Below are positions 13,801 through 27,282 of a stretch of 64,000 nucleotides of DNA, piece after piece. Positions within the stretch are counted from its first letter, which is position 1, and each line of letters opens with the position of its first letter. This DNA is from Monosporascus cannonballus. Its lineage: Eukaryota; Ascomycota; Sordariomycetes; Xylariales. The stretch covers positions 124,001 to 188,000 of the forward strand of contig QJNS01000046.1 in NCBI GenBank assembly GCA_004154925.1. Reading direction: 5' to 3'. The position numbers and the translations under genes are program-made. The notes beneath the pieces were generated by a model, which did not search any database, was not told where the DNA came from, and worked only from the letters and a program-made list of their open reading frames with translations.

Positions 13801-16330
13801 ATATAATCAAAATTAAATTAGTATTCCGGCGTGTAACGGAAATAAAACTAAAGTTAAATCCGCATAAATAAGTATTTGCAATTTAAACACTAAAATACTT
13901 AAAATTCATTATTAAAATAAAAATAAGTTTAAAAATTAATTTTAAAAAGGTAACCGTTATTTGAAAATAAAAGGCCTTTATTAACGTAAAACAGGTTAAA
14001 AACTTTATCGAGTTCGTTACCTTTTACCAAACCTTATAAAAAATATTAATAAAGTAATAATTCTTTTTTTATAATTAATTAAAAAAAGATCCTTTTTTAT
14101 TAGAAAAACGAAAAATAGCAGATTTTCGACTAATATAAAAAGCTTTTTATTATAACGCTTATTTCTACGTATTAAGATTCCGAAAAGGAAACGGTAATAA
14201 ATGTAAATTATTCCGTCTAAGTAATTAAAAAGTATTTATTTTAAGTCGATTCGTTAAAGCGTTTATAATTAATTACGTATTTTTTAAAGAAATTATCGTT
14301 AGTTAAATATAATTACGAAATATACGATAAAAGATTATTAATTATTATTAAAACATTAATAAAGTAAAAAAAAGAATTTTAAAAGTTAATTAACCCTTTC
14401 ATAATTTTAATAAATTATGTAAATTTTTAATATTTTATAAATACCTGTAAATTTATTAAATATAAATTTAATAAGCCGGTTTTTTACCCGCTTTTAAATT
14501 TTTATTTAAATATAATTTTAGTAAATTAATAAACCTATTTGATATTATATTTCGTAACTGACAAAATATATTTCGCGGCAAAAAAATATTAGGTTTAAAA
14601 AATTGGTAACCCGGTTATTTAAAAAAAACTAATTATTTAATAAATTAATACGGATTTAGAAAATTTTAGTAACAATAATTTATTTAAAATAAGGAAATAA
14701 CGAACGACCGGTTATACCTCCCGATAAGGAAATACTTTTCGAAAAAGACCTTTAAAAAATATAAGATTTCAAAGTTATTAAAAATAAAATCTTAAATATG
14801 ACGTATATTGCCGTAACCCAAAAGTTACGAAATTTCTTTCCGGTTATAAATATAATAAAAACTTTTATAACGGAATATTCTTTCGATTTTAATGGTTTTT
14901 TATAATTTAAAAAATATATTTAAATCCTTATTTAAAAACCGTTCCGGATATTATTAATCCAATAAGTATATAATTTTTGTATTACCGGCTACTTAAAAAA
15001 ACATTACATTAATAATAGTAATCCGTAATTATTATTAGTTAACATAAATTTAAGATATACGTTATTTTTACCGTAATAATAACGTATATAACAAATCGTA
15101 CGTATAAAAAAAAGAAGAAAAAGTTATTACGGGTTTTATTTATTTTAAACTAATTTTATTCAGATTTTTCGATATATTTTATAGTAAATTTACCGGCAAA
15201 GCAAAGAAAAAACCCTCATTTTTTTATGGTATTTTACGATCGCTTAACGAAAATAATTATTTTAAAATTAATTTTTAATATAAACGTAAAAACGTACGTT
15301 TTATATTTTATCATTTATTATTAAAACTATTACGGTTTCCTCAAAAGATTAATGTCCGATAAAAGAAATAATTAAACGAATAAATTTTGGACTTATTTAT
15401 ACAACTTAATAAATATATAATAATAACTTAATATATTTTTTTATTTTTAAACAGACCGAATTACGAAAAAAATTAACCAAAAACTTTGTACATAGTTTTG
15501 TTATTTTATAAATTACGTATAATATAATTAAGCCGAACTTTTACCGGTAATATAATTAGCCTTTAATAACAGGAATTTTTCTTTAAAAATAAACCTTTTT
15601 TTCTTAATTTATAAATACGATATAAAGCCTACTAATAAAATACCGGTAATTATTTAATTAATTTTTAAAATAGAAAAAATTATGATTATATTAAGAAATT
15701 ACAAAAATATACGGAATTTGTATAAATTATTATAACGTTAATATAAGCTCGGATAAAGTAATTAATTAACGTTTTTAAAAGATAAATATTATGTTTCGAA
15801 ATAAAATATTTAATATAATTAAATTTAAAAAAAATGTAATTATTTTATAATTATCTAAAATATTATTTTTAATATATGTTAAATATAACATTATTATAAT
15901 TACGTTATATAATACCGTAAAATTAAATATATTATCGGGGATAAATCTAAAATATAACGTAAATTCTTTAAAATTAATAATAAAAAATATATTATTTAAC
16001 CAGATTTTAAATAATAATTAACCGTTATTAATATTATTAAAAAAATATATAATAAAACATATATTAAGAGCCGAAAATAAGCGTATAAATTACCGTTACC
16101 TAAAAAAAACTATTCGTAAAATAAAAACGTTATGCCGAACTAATATAAGAATTATGTAATAATTTCGAAAATACAATTACTTTTAATAATTTTAAAAAGT
16201 TATTTAAAAACGGAAACGGGGTTGGCGAAAACGTAAAAATACGAACAAAAACAAAAGGAAAAAAGTATAAACAAAGCCGCCGCCGCCTTGCTGCAGCCTT
16301 ATCACTTTTTAAGGGCGAAAAAAGGGGTAA

Positions 16331-16520
16331 TATTATAGGCTAAAGCCTATAACGCGGCTCGGGCTTACGGAACGAGCTTCTTAGTTCGAGCTTACCCATA
16401 TGTATATAGGGAGCAGCCACCTCGTTGGTAGCTAGCTGTTTCTCCCCTTCTCTTCTTACCTTGAATATAAACCTTCGTTGGGCCGTGCTGCCGTTCAGCT
16501 TACGTATTGTGCCCGTCACA
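16331..16520 (+). repeat. 3' LTR of element C
   Basis: This 190-bp LTR starts TATTATAGGCTAAAG (TG to TA at the first position) and ends GCCCGTCACA. A purine-only tract directly precedes it. It is followed by the target copy ATTAA. Confidence 0.9.
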
Positions 16521-18204
16521 ATTAATTATGAAATTATTATAATATTTAGTTATATTTAACATTATTATTAAAATTCTTATATTATTAAATCCAATTACGG
16601 CAATATATTACGATAATAATTTCGCAATCGGCGCCCTATTTATGAGATTTTCCTATTTTTTAATATATTTCAAAAATATAAACGACAAATAAATAGCCTA
16701 CATTTTCTTTAAATATATTTTTAATATACATGTATTATTTATAAAAACCTATTTTAAATAAAGAATCGATATTTGCATTAAAGCTTTAGCAAATCTTAAG
16801 AACATAAATCGGCCTAAATTACAAGTTATTTAATATATTTAATATTTAAATGAATAAATAAATAAAATAAATTAACCAAATTTTAAAAGTTTACTTACGA
16901 TAGTACATTAATTACGAACAGAATAATTAGATTAAAAAGGTTTTACTTGCATAATTAGCTTATAATATGAATTATTACAAAAGTATTAAGATAGTATTTT
17001 CGAATGTAAATTTTGGTTTTATTACAGAAATTTACAAAAAATTACGTAATAACGATTTAATTAATATGAAAATAATTCTTATATTAAAATAATTACGATG
17101 ATTATATTAAAAAATAAAAATAGAGTTAGAATTCGTACGAACGTAAATAAATAAGTACTATAATGAACAAAGATTAAAAAGAGTTAAGAAATTTATTTTT
17201 CGAAAAAAGAAAAATGGTTTTTTTTGTTACCAAAAATATTTAAATAAACCGACCTAATAAATAGTTCGATTTTAAATAGATCGGTCCATATAAGATTATT
17301 AAGAAAGCCTTAGAAAATAATTATTAATTACAAGTTTTGTTAAAAACTAAGTTTTATTTAATTTTTTATGTTTTTTTATTTAGATTAATAACAAATACAA
17401 TTAAGATATATACGGTATAAAGCAGTATAAAAATAAGAAATAAATAAATATACGAAATAAAGAAATTTTTCGATATGCGGAAATAAAACGGATTTGCCCA
17501 GTATCGAATTAAGTAAAAAAATTACCCGAATTCCGACAATATTTAGAAACCCATTAAACACTTTATTAGCGTCTAATGTTTATTAAAGAACTTTTATTAA
17601 TAACGGCGGAATTACTCGAAAAAATGGTAATCCAGTCCATACAATCCAAAAAAGCCTTTAATTTACCGTATTTTAATTAACAACGTCCACCTTATTTAAA
17701 GCTTAAATTTCGACCACAGACTTTAATTCTAATTACGCAAGGTTATTAAAATTATTAAAAAAAATTAAAAAGCATAATTAATAAATTTTAGGCACTGGGA
17801 TTAATAATATTAACGTCAGCGACGTATATGAAAAAAACGCATAAAAGTTTCGGATAAGGAATTTTCGGCTATTAACTTTTTTTAAAACCTTTTTAAATTT
17901 GCAATATAACGATTAATTATAAAAGCGGGGATTTCCGTTTTATCGTACGAACGGCTCCAGCGAATATATTTTTTAGAACGGGAAACCCTGTTTATTATTT
18001 CATAATTAAGTTACCGGGTATAATAAAAAAATAAGATATTACGTTACAATTTTCGAATTTAATTAAATTAACCATAATAAGTCGTTATTCGGATTTGCGA
18101 AAACAACGCTTAGATATACCGGAAAATATATTAAATAAATGCAGAAAACTTATCGAAAAGAAAAAGGAAATCTTAAAGGCAAAAATTGTAGAAAGAGGAG
18201 ATCG

Positions 18205-18628
18205 TGTTATGGTCTAATAAGCCACGGTTTCCAGAAACGGTTAATCGTAACCTTACCACAAGTGCGCGGTGGGGCAGATTACGTAACAAATCACCAACTT
18301 ACTGGTGGTAAGCTAGTAAGCCGGATTACCAACTTATTGGTGGCAAGCCAGTGAGCCGGATTACCAACTTACTGGTGGTAAGCCAGCGAGCCGGATTATC
18401 AATTTACTGGTGGTAATCCAGCTAGCAGGAATAAGATATATACGCTTACTATTTCCATAATTTAGATAGCTTCAGCTTACAATTATAACATCGTTACCCA
18501 AAGTACCCTTGGAATTACGAGACGTAACACGATTACTATATCTATTGCTCAGATTCCCACGATACTTCTGCCAACATAAACCCGTACGACTAAGGTTTAA
18601 TAGTTGGTAAAACCCCTTAGCCGTTACA
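18205..18628 (+). repeat. 3' LTR of element A(+)
   Basis: This 424-bp LTR begins TGTTATGGTCTAATAAGCC and ends CCGTTACA. It matches the 378-bp LTRs of A(-) in reverse complement at both ends, including a shared AACCCGTACGACTAAGG-type motif. The extra length is an internal tandem array absent from the A(-) LTRs. It is visibly less AT-biased than the surrounding element. Confidence 0.85.
18292..18427 (+). repeat. 35-bp tandem repeat array (4 units) inside an LTR
   Basis: Four head-to-tail units start at about 18292 (partial), 18323, 18358 and 18393, with an exact 35-bp period. Each holds a small dyad, CACCA/TGGTG or ACCA/TGGT, around ACTTAC, so each can form a hairpin. Units differ by a few transitions. 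Confidence 0.9.
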
Positions 18629-20413
18629 TATTGGTAATAATAGCGCTTTCGGCGGAGATATTTCATTCCCTATTTAATACTTTTTATCTTTAAAAGACTA
18701 ATTTATAACGTTAAATTAAGGAAATCAAAAAAATTAAAAATAACTTATATTATTCCGGCAGCTATACGGTTACGGTACGAAAATATTTTTTAATAATAGT
18801 AAAAACGTTCCTTTACTTATCATTAAATTTATCCTTTGGCCGTTTTAATTTTATATAACGTATATTAAATTAAACTGGTTTTTTTTACGAACGTACTGGT
18901 ATTATTACGGTATTGGTTAATTGATGTTACGTATGGATTTTACGTTTTTATTATTAATATTTTAAGGTTTTCTAAACATTGTTTTAATTTATTTACGTAA
19001 TTTATTGCCTTAATATATTTTTTTAGTACGTAAATATTTTGAAAATTTCGAAAAGCTATTATTGTTCCGTAGTTATAATAACGTAAGAGCTATAATTAGC
19101 AAAAAAGGGCGAATTACCAGTAATTTTATATATATAATTATTATTAATAAATGAGATTAAATAAATTGATTTATTTAATTATCTTATTAAAATAAATAAT
19201 AATCTCGTAAATATTATGTTATTATTTTATTAATAATTTTCGTTTAATTATCGGTTTAATGGTAAGAAGTTATTAAAATACAAAACGTAATATTTAAATT
19301 TTATTTTTATTTTCTCTAACAAATTGAAACAAAATATATGCCGTAATCCGATATAATTATAATTGAAATACTATATAAATAATATATATCGGAAAGGAAA
19401 ACGTCAGCGAAAGTAATTACGAATATATCCGTAACGGCAATAAGATAACGTATTTTCATAAATCTATTAATTATTACAAATATATGTTTATAAATATGTT
19501 TTGAATGTTTATAAAAAGGAAGCAAACCGACATAATGTACGGAAACATTGTTCTATAGGCGGAACAGAACGAGTAAAAGGTTAAGAAAACCCGTCGGCAA
19601 AATTTTGGACGCCTTAATATAACGGCAAAAATCATAACCTTATACGAATATAATCATATTTTATAATAAATATAACTAATAAAAGTTTTATCGTAAAAGG
19701 TTATATATTTTAAAGTGCCTGAGAGAATTTATAAATCTTGTATTATAGTTACAATATAGTTTTTAAAATTTGGTAATTTCGTGGGTAAATATAAATATTT
19801 TATTTTTAATATAAATATTTTTTTTATTATTTTATAATCAGTTTTTGCAACTTTAAGCGCTTCACAAATATTTAATTTAAACCGTTTATAAATTGGGTTT
19901 AAAAATACTGCCAAAATATCGTTAATTAATATCGACGGTTTATAAACAAGATCGATTAATATATTTATCGGCTAATTAATATTTATAACATATGCCTTAA
20001 AAAAGGTTTTTTATTATTCGGATAAAAGTATTGTTCGATATCGGTATATTACTTTATCGTTAATAATATTATGGTAATTTGCAAATTAAATGCAAGGCTA
20101 GCGTAATAATACCTCCGGGATTGTAACCTCTTTTACCGGTTCATAAATTATTTAAAATTGGAAATTATTAAGTAATTCGGATAAACGTATTTAACGTTAA
20201 TTTCAAAATTTATAATAACCAAATATTATAAGTTCTTATAATCGGTAATAATATATGCGGGTTTTTCGGTTCTTTATAATTTCAGGCGTTACTTTTCGAA
20301 AGCTTTAATAATAATTTATAAGTTTTATTATAAATTTTTTAATTCCATTTTATTAGGTTATACTTTGTTAATGATAACGCGGTAGGCGGTAAAATGCCTA
20401 ATACATCGTATTT
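18629..20413 (-). mobile_element. Gypsy element D(-), 3' portion (RNase H to integrase)
   Basis: Minus-strand translation near 20230-20290 gives AYIITDYKNLQYL, the gypsy RNase H motif around the TDHKNL sequence. Near 18700-18900 there is a decayed integrase C-terminal block. The RNase H sequence joins across A(-) to 27283: upstream of the gap lies a decayed PILVYYD motif and downstream an AF-x-R motif, which are neighbours in gypsy proteins. The 3' LTR of D is not seen here. It probably lies beyond A(+), left of the window. Confidence 0.65.
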
Positions 20414-20791
20414 TGTAACAGCTAGGGGGTTTAACCAACTATTAAACCTTAGTCGTACGGGTTTATAATATTAAGAATATCGTAAGAATCTAAATAACAG
20501 ATATAATAACATATTACGTCTCGTAATACTAAGGGTGCCTTAAGTAACGCATTATTATTATCAATTAAAGTTATTTAAACTATAGAAATAATAAGCATAT
20601 ATATATTAGTTTTTAATATTACTATTTATTTTTATTTATCCGTATTTAATAATATTTTATTAAGCGGTTACTTAATGCTAATTAATGGTACCTAGCAAAT
20701 CTTTACTAAGTACTTATTACGTAATCTAAAAGGTGGTCCGTATTATTTTCGTTAACCGTTTGCTAAGACCGGAGCCTATCAGGTTGTAATA
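20414..20791 (-). repeat. 3' LTR of element A(-)
   Basis: This 378-bp repeat has ends TGTAACAGC and TTGTAATA on the plus strand (the minus-strand start TGTTAC has become TATTAC). It aligns over its full length with 26905-27282. Confidence 0.9.
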
Positions 20792-23399
20792 CGATTTTCC
20801 TTTTTTCTAAATCTTGTCTTTAAGATTTTATTTTTCTTAGTAAGTATTACCGGTTTGTTACGATATCTGGTCACATTATTAAAAATTGTCGTTAGGTTTT
20901 CTTTATTATTCGTCGGCAAAACCTACTTCTTATTTTTGACTATTTCAATTTTGAAATTATGCCGTATTTTTTGTGTTTTTTTAAGGGTTGGAAATACAAA
21001 ACCATGGAAAACGTGTTAAAATGTAAAACTTGCATTAAACGTAAATAGCTTTGCGATAGAACCGGCGTTTCTTTTTTTTCCTGGAAAATATTCGTATCGA
21101 AAACTAACGACTAGAGCAAAAGGAAATTTTTGCAAAGGAACGTTTTTTTGAATTATAAAAACAGTATTAACAAAAGATAAATAAGGGCACTATGCATTTG
21201 ATCCGTTTTCGAAAACAAAAAGCTTTTTTTATTCGAAAGGGATAAAAAATAATATAACGAAAATTATAATAATTCGAAAAACTGGAAAAATAAAAACGTT
21301 AGGAGCAGGCTATCGCCGAGGTTTCCATAGTTGCGTTAATTCTTTCTGCTGGTCCCGTGGACTGGTTTGGTATCGGTAATACCAATTAATCGGTTAAAAA
21401 TATTAATTAGGATGTAATTATTTCTAGTGGTTCCGTTATTAATAGTGAAAGTTCTTTAATAGACGCTGAGTGCTAATAAGGTTTTTGGCGGGTTTCCAGG
21501 TATTTTCGGAATCCGGGTATTTTTTCTATTTAATCAGGCACTAGGTAAGACTGTTTTGTTTTCGCATATTAAGAAATTTTTCAACCTTATATATTTTATT
21601 TGTTTTCCATTTTTACGTCGTTTTGTACCGTATATATTTTGATTACATTTGCTATTAATTTAAGTAAGGAATCGTAAAAAGTTCAATAAAATTTAACTTT
21701 TAATAAAATTTCTAATTAGTAATTACTTTTTAAGATTTTTTTAATAATTTTATATAAACCGATATATTTGAAATTAAGTTTTGTATTAAGTCGTTTCATT
21801 TAAAGGTTTTTTGTGGCGAAAAAACTTTTCCCCTTTTTCGAAAATTAATGTTTTTAACCTTTTTTAATTATAATATTTGCTTATTTGGTTTCGTACGAAT
21901 TTTAATTCTGTTCTTATATTTTAATATAATTATCGTAATTATTTTAACGGAAAAATTACCTTAACATTAATTGGACCGTCGTTCCTTAGTTTTTTATACA
22001 TTTTTGAAATAAAATCAAAATTTACGTTTGCTAATATTATTTTGATCGTTTCGTAATAATTGATATTATAAGCTAATTATACGGTTAGTAATTCTTTAAT
22101 CCATTTATTTTATTCGTAATTAATATAATATTATAAGTAAGTTTCCAAAGTTTGGTTTATTTGTTCCGTTTATTTATTTATTTAAGGTTTAAAGGCGTTA
22201 AATAACTTATAATTTAAGCCGATTTATATTATTCGGCCTTATTAAAATGTAAATACAAATAATAATATTTGATTCAAAATAATTTCCATTCATAATTAGA
22301 ATATATTAAAGATATATCTGAAGAAAATATATACGTTTTATTCGGCGTTTATATCTTTGTAATAAAATAAAAAATAAGAAAATTTCGTAAATAAATTAAC
22401 GTTTACGAAAATACTATTATAATATATTCCTATAGCTGGAGTTTTTGATTTAAAAAGTTTAATAATAAAGTCTAATATAATTAAATACAATAGTTATTTT
22501 ACGACTAATAATAATTATAATTCTCCATATAGGTTATGTTATCGAGATTTTAATTTGTCACAAATATCGTATTACTGTATAATATTTTATATTATTAATT
22601 TTATTTTAGCAAAAAAGTATATATGTTAAAGCTGTTTTAGAGTTTTATAAATCCCTAGATATTCGTATAATCAATGTTTATATATATTTCGTACTAAAGT
22701 TTTCTAGTATTTTTCTAAAATTTATATTTTATCTATTTTTTGGTTTCTTAAGAAACCGTTATTATATTATTAAACTTTTGATATATATCGCCAGGTATTA
22801 CCCGAATTATCGCAATTTGTTATAGGCGTAAATATCCTTTTATAATAATATTGAAAATTAAATAACTAATTTTAAGAAATATATTTTCGAGATTTAATCG
22901 TTTATTTAAAGTATTTGCTTTGTTATTCTTTAAACCTTTTCCATGGATAATAACGAAATCGAAATTCGCTAATTTTTCCGCATAATAAAGTTATCGTCCT
23001 ATAAGCTCCCTAGTTGTGGTAAATCGGGTAAACTTTTGATAATCCGTATAAACCTTAATCTAGTATAAATTTCCCTTTAGAAAATGCCTAAACTTTTGAA
23101 ATGCCATAATAATAGCCATAAATCCTTTATTTAAAATACCGTAATTAAGCTTAATTCTTTTTAACTTATATGAAAAAAATACAATAATGTACAATTTGCC
23201 TTAATTATTGTGTTATTTAATTATTGCACCTAACGCGTAATCCGAAATATCGGATTTTAATATAACAAAGTAGTTTAAATCGTACATAATTAATACTAGC
23301 TCGTTGTTAATCGCGTTCTTAATATCCTAAAATGTTTTTTCCGTATTTGACGTTTATTTAAATTCTTTTTTTCGTAAAGTTTATTAAAAGCATAGTTAT

Positions 23400-24150
23400 T
23401 ATACTGAAATTTCGAATAAACTTTCGATAATAATTAGCGAATCCAAAAAATACTTATATTTCCTTAACCGTTTTTGGCGTTTATTATTTTGTAATCACAA
23501 CGATTTTCTTAAGGTTTATCCTATTATATTCTGAGGTAATAATATATCTCAGATATTCCATTTCCTATATATGGAATTAACTTTTTTTGCGTTAATAAGC
23601 AGCCTTACGTCCTGTAAAATTGGAAGAATTTTATGAATATATCCTGCGTATACTTTTTTCATATTTGAAAAATGAAAATATCGTCGAGATAGCCAACGAC
23701 GAAAACGTCGAAGTATTTTCGTAATATATAGTTTACCAATCGTTAGAAAGTTGCTGGTACGTTCGTAAGTCCTATTAATATAACCAAATATTTAAATAAT
23801 CCGTATTTCGTTTTAAAAGCTGTTTTTTATTCGTATCCTTTTTTAATCTTAATAGGGCTATATCCATTTTGAAAATTGAATATTATGAACCATTTGGCTC
23901 CGTAAAGTTGGTTTTTTATTTCCGTAATTAAGGCTAATAGCGTTCGAGTTTTATTAATAATATCATTCAATTATCGATAATGAATTACAAATTGTAATTT
24001 CTTATTTTTTTAAATATAAAAAACATAAGGTATTCTATTAATAATTTCAAAGGTCGAATCTATTTTTTCTGTAACCGATTTTCAAGGTATTTTTTGAAAA
24101 TACGTAACTTATTTCCGCTAAGGTTATAAATAAGGTAAAATTTCGTCGAA
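23400..24150 (-). pseudogene. Reverse transcriptase domain of element A(-) (decayed)
   Basis: The minus-strand reading contains YLFKYLVILIGLTNV-type motif C flanks, FDVFVVGYLDDIFIF with intact YLDD at 23680-23691, and downstream RNase H-like text. Stops interrupt the frame elsewhere. Confidence 0.8.
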
Positions 24151-26904
24151 AATCTTTCTTTCAAAATTATTTAATAATTTTATTTGTTATGTTCTGATAG
24201 TTTCGTTTCCAATTCGTTTTTAAAAAGCTGCTTATATTTATAGTACTATAGTAATATCTTAGTTAGATTCTTTGACTTTTTGAGCTGCTGTTATTTTAAA
24301 TCGTTATTTAATTGCTTTAGTTTTGCTTTAATAATCACAATAATGCGTCGTATTTTTCTTTGGTGCCCGTTTTTTTTCCCTTATGTTTTATTTCTTTAAA
24401 TAATCAGGTTTTTGTTATATTCTTATGCTTATATTCGTTGCTATTATTAGTCGAATATTAAGATCTTAATTTCTTTGTTTTGATTATTAATAAAAAGTAA
24501 AATAAATTTCACTTAATTAATTTTTCCGTTAATTAAAATTCCGTACTGGCGTATCCATAGTAATCTAAAAATCATATCGTAATTTTAAAGTAATACGATA
24601 TCGAAATTAACTATTTAATATCGTTTTTGGATAAAAGTCTTGAGGTAATCAATTTTGCATATAATTTTCCCGTTATCGTAAGCGAATGCCTAACTTTCGA
24701 CATTCGTCGTAATATAAGATTCTAATTTATATTTCCATAACAGTTTAAATTTATTAATTATATTTAATATAATATAATTCCCGTCTAACGTTCTAAATTT
24801 TACTATTGCGGTATATTAATGTATTCTAATGCGTATATTCAAAATAATAACGGTATTAACGGTTCTTATTGTTAAATTTAAAATCATTTTTAAAAATTTC
24901 TTTTAATCTTTTTAGATTTTGTTATACTGCGGCTTTTTTACAGGTAACCTTTTTTTAATTTTTATTCGAATTTATTAAACCTTATTTATATTTTTTCGTT
25001 TAACGCGTTAAATTGCTATATTTATAGTTATTGCCGGCGAACTTTTTTTTCAAGTCGTATTAATTGCTTTTAAGTTTGCTATAATTCTTTTTCTTATCGA
25101 ATAAATTATTTTTTATATTTACAACCGCATCTCATTATGCGTTATTTTAATTATTATTCCAAAGATGTCTTATAAACTAATGTATTTTTTCTTTAATAAC
25201 TTTCCTTTTTTAGGTATTTATAATAAATACCAATTAAAAATAAAAGTCCGTAATATCTTTTTAGCAATATCTTTTTACTGTATATTAAATTAATTCCTTT
25301 TCCGTTTAGTAATTATACCATTAATAATAACAAAAAGGCTTTTCTTATAGGTATTATTTTCCTTTGTGCTAGCTTTCTATTTCGGCCAGCTGTGAAATAT
25401 CTCCTGGGGTTATAAATCGAAAAATATCGATATTATTATTATTTGTCATTTTTCTTATCTCCGGTACGGTTTAGAAAATCGAATCCCTTATAATATTTAC
25501 GGGTAATTCGTTCGTAAATATGCTATTTTTATTTTTCGTAATCAGGATATTCTCGTCGTCGACAGTATACAATATGCATTTTGCCGTATCGATTAGGGGT
25601 TTTCGGATAAAGTTTTATTATCCAATCCTGATATATACGTAATTATCTTTATAATATTTCTTATTGGGCTTACAATATTTATTAAGCTAGCTTTTTGGTT
25701 TTTCGCATTCTTCGTCGAATTTCTTATCGTAATAATCCTTATTGGATTTCTTACTATAGAGGGCCTAATACATACTTAGGCCGAATTATGTTAATGAGTT
25801 TATTTCTGTTTTTCTGATTTTCTTCGAATTATCTCTTAAGTATTAATTTCCAGTTATTTTAATGGAGTTTCTTAGGTACCTTATACCATGCTGCCTTATA
25901 TCCTATTTTGTTATAATTATAATATTTGGTTTAGCTTTAATTCTTTTTATAAATAACCTTTAGTTTTATAAGCCTTAATTTTGTGTCGTAAAAAATGTTA
26001 TTACGTCGAAAAATGCTAGTATTAATTATATGTTAAAGTTTGTTATTATTTTTTTTTATGCTTTTAGTACGCTATACGTATTATCTATGGTTAATCTTAA
26101 TTATTATAACGATATAATCGAATAAATAATTAGGCCGATCGAACTTAAAAAACTTAATTATTAATACTGTTTGTTCTTAATTCAGTTTAGCTGTTAATTA
26201 AAGTAATATATTATTATAACTGGATATTAAATGTTTTTTGTCGTAATTGCTAGATTTATATTTTGGCTTTTGTTTTTTCGTTAATACTTGATCGAACTAT
26301 TCGTAATTGTTACAAATTTATGTTAGTTTTGGAATTCTTTTTTCGATTAATAAAATAATATATTTTTTTTATCGCGGGTTCGAACCAAATAACCGTATTT
26401 TCGGTAAATTGTCCAATTACAAATTTAATTCGTTCAATAAACATAATAAATCGAATGAGAAAATGCCCGAAATATGTTCGGCATTACATTAAAAATAATT
26501 ATAACTTAATCGAGATTTTATCGAAAAGCTTTGATTTGAAGAATTTAAGAACTTTTTCTAGTTTTTTTATAGAATTCAGTTAAATAACCTGGCTTATTCG
26601 AAAACGTTTCTCAGTTTTAGAAGCCTTTTTTTTTCCTTAAGTTTTTTATAAGCGGCTTAAAAGGACGTCGTAAGGTTATTATTATTTTTTAAGCTAAAAA
26701 ATACGTTCGTTTATAGCATCTAGGCGTCGAAAAAAACTTTTGCGAAAAAGGCGAAACTTCTTTTTTTCCTTTTCGGATTCCATTTTAATGTCCGGATAAT
26801 TAAGGATCTGATAAATAAGCTATTCGGGCTACTTGCTAATAAACATAACGTTAATCGATATTACTTTAAAATCTAACGATATTACTAAATTAAAATTTGC
26901 AACA

Positions 26905-27282
26905 TATAACGGCTAAAAGGTTTAATTAATTATTAAATCTTAATCGTACGGGTTTATGTTAACAAAAATATTGTAAAAATCTGAATAATCAATATAATAA
27001 CGTATTACGTTTCGTAATATTAAGAATATTTTAAGTAACGAATTATTATTATAAGTTAAAACTATATAAACTATGGAAATAATAAGCATATATATATTAA
27101 TTCTTAATATTACTATTTATTTTTGCTTAACTGTACTTAGTGATTTTTTGCTGAACGGTTGCTTAATGCTGATCAATCGTGCTCTGCAGACTTTTGCTAA
27201 GCATCTATCATATAACTTGAAAGGTGGTCCGTGTTATCCTCGTTGACCGTTTCCTGAGACCGAAGCCTGTCGAGTCGTAACA
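26905..27282 (-). repeat. 5' LTR of element A(-)
   Basis: This 378-bp LTR is the partner of 20414-20791. Its outer (right) half, about 27125-27282, keeps a normal base composition, while the inner half is AT-saturated. Confidence 0.9.

Larger units (their letters stand above)
10918..16520 (+). mobile_element. Complete Ty3/Gypsy LTR retrotransposon C nested in A(+)
   Basis: This 5.6-kb element has LTRs at 10918-11100 and 16331-16520, a strong polypurine tract (about 16312-16330) and perfect 5-bp target duplications ATTAA (10913-10917 and 16521-16525). Reverse transcriptase lies on the plus strand at about 13540-13800, including FTKFDVRTAF and the catalytic box AYMDNMFIYSS at 13752-13784. Gag should occupy about 11200-12900 and integrase about 14500-15600, but these are too decayed to delimit. 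It is shorter than B and has unrelated LTRs, so it is a different gypsy family. No open frame survives. Confidence 0.9.
16521..18628 (+). mobile_element. Element A(+), 3' part with 3' LTR
   Basis: This is the last section of A(+). Its start aligns with A(-) immediately where the sequence before 10918 stops, so C is a clean insertion. It runs through the integrase region, then a purine-rich tract (about 18188-18204), then the 3' LTR at 18205-18628. The 5 bp after it, TATTG, would be the right target-site copy; the left copy is off-window. Confidence 0.8.
20414..27282 (-). mobile_element. Complete Ty3/Gypsy LTR retrotransposon A(-)
   Basis: This 6.87-kb element has two 378-bp LTRs (20414-20791 and 26905-27282) in direct orientation and reads on the minus strand. 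Target duplications are TATTT (20409-20413) and TGTTT (27283-27287), differing by one RIP-type G/A change. Reading leftward from 26904 there are gag with a CCHC knuckle turned to Tyr (about 25870-25910), protease, RT (about 23400-24150) and integrase, then a purine-rich tract next to 20791. The RT catalytic box still reads YLDD (23680-23691), so this copy is less damaged there than A(+). It lies in the RNase H region of element D and is an inverted, tail-to-tail partner of A(+). Confidence 0.9.

Noticed and set aside
18292..18427. Regularly spaced repeats resembling a CRISPR array
   Set aside because: The 35-bp units are contiguous with no unique spacers, lie in a eukaryotic LTR and have no cas genes nearby. 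It is a minisatellite.
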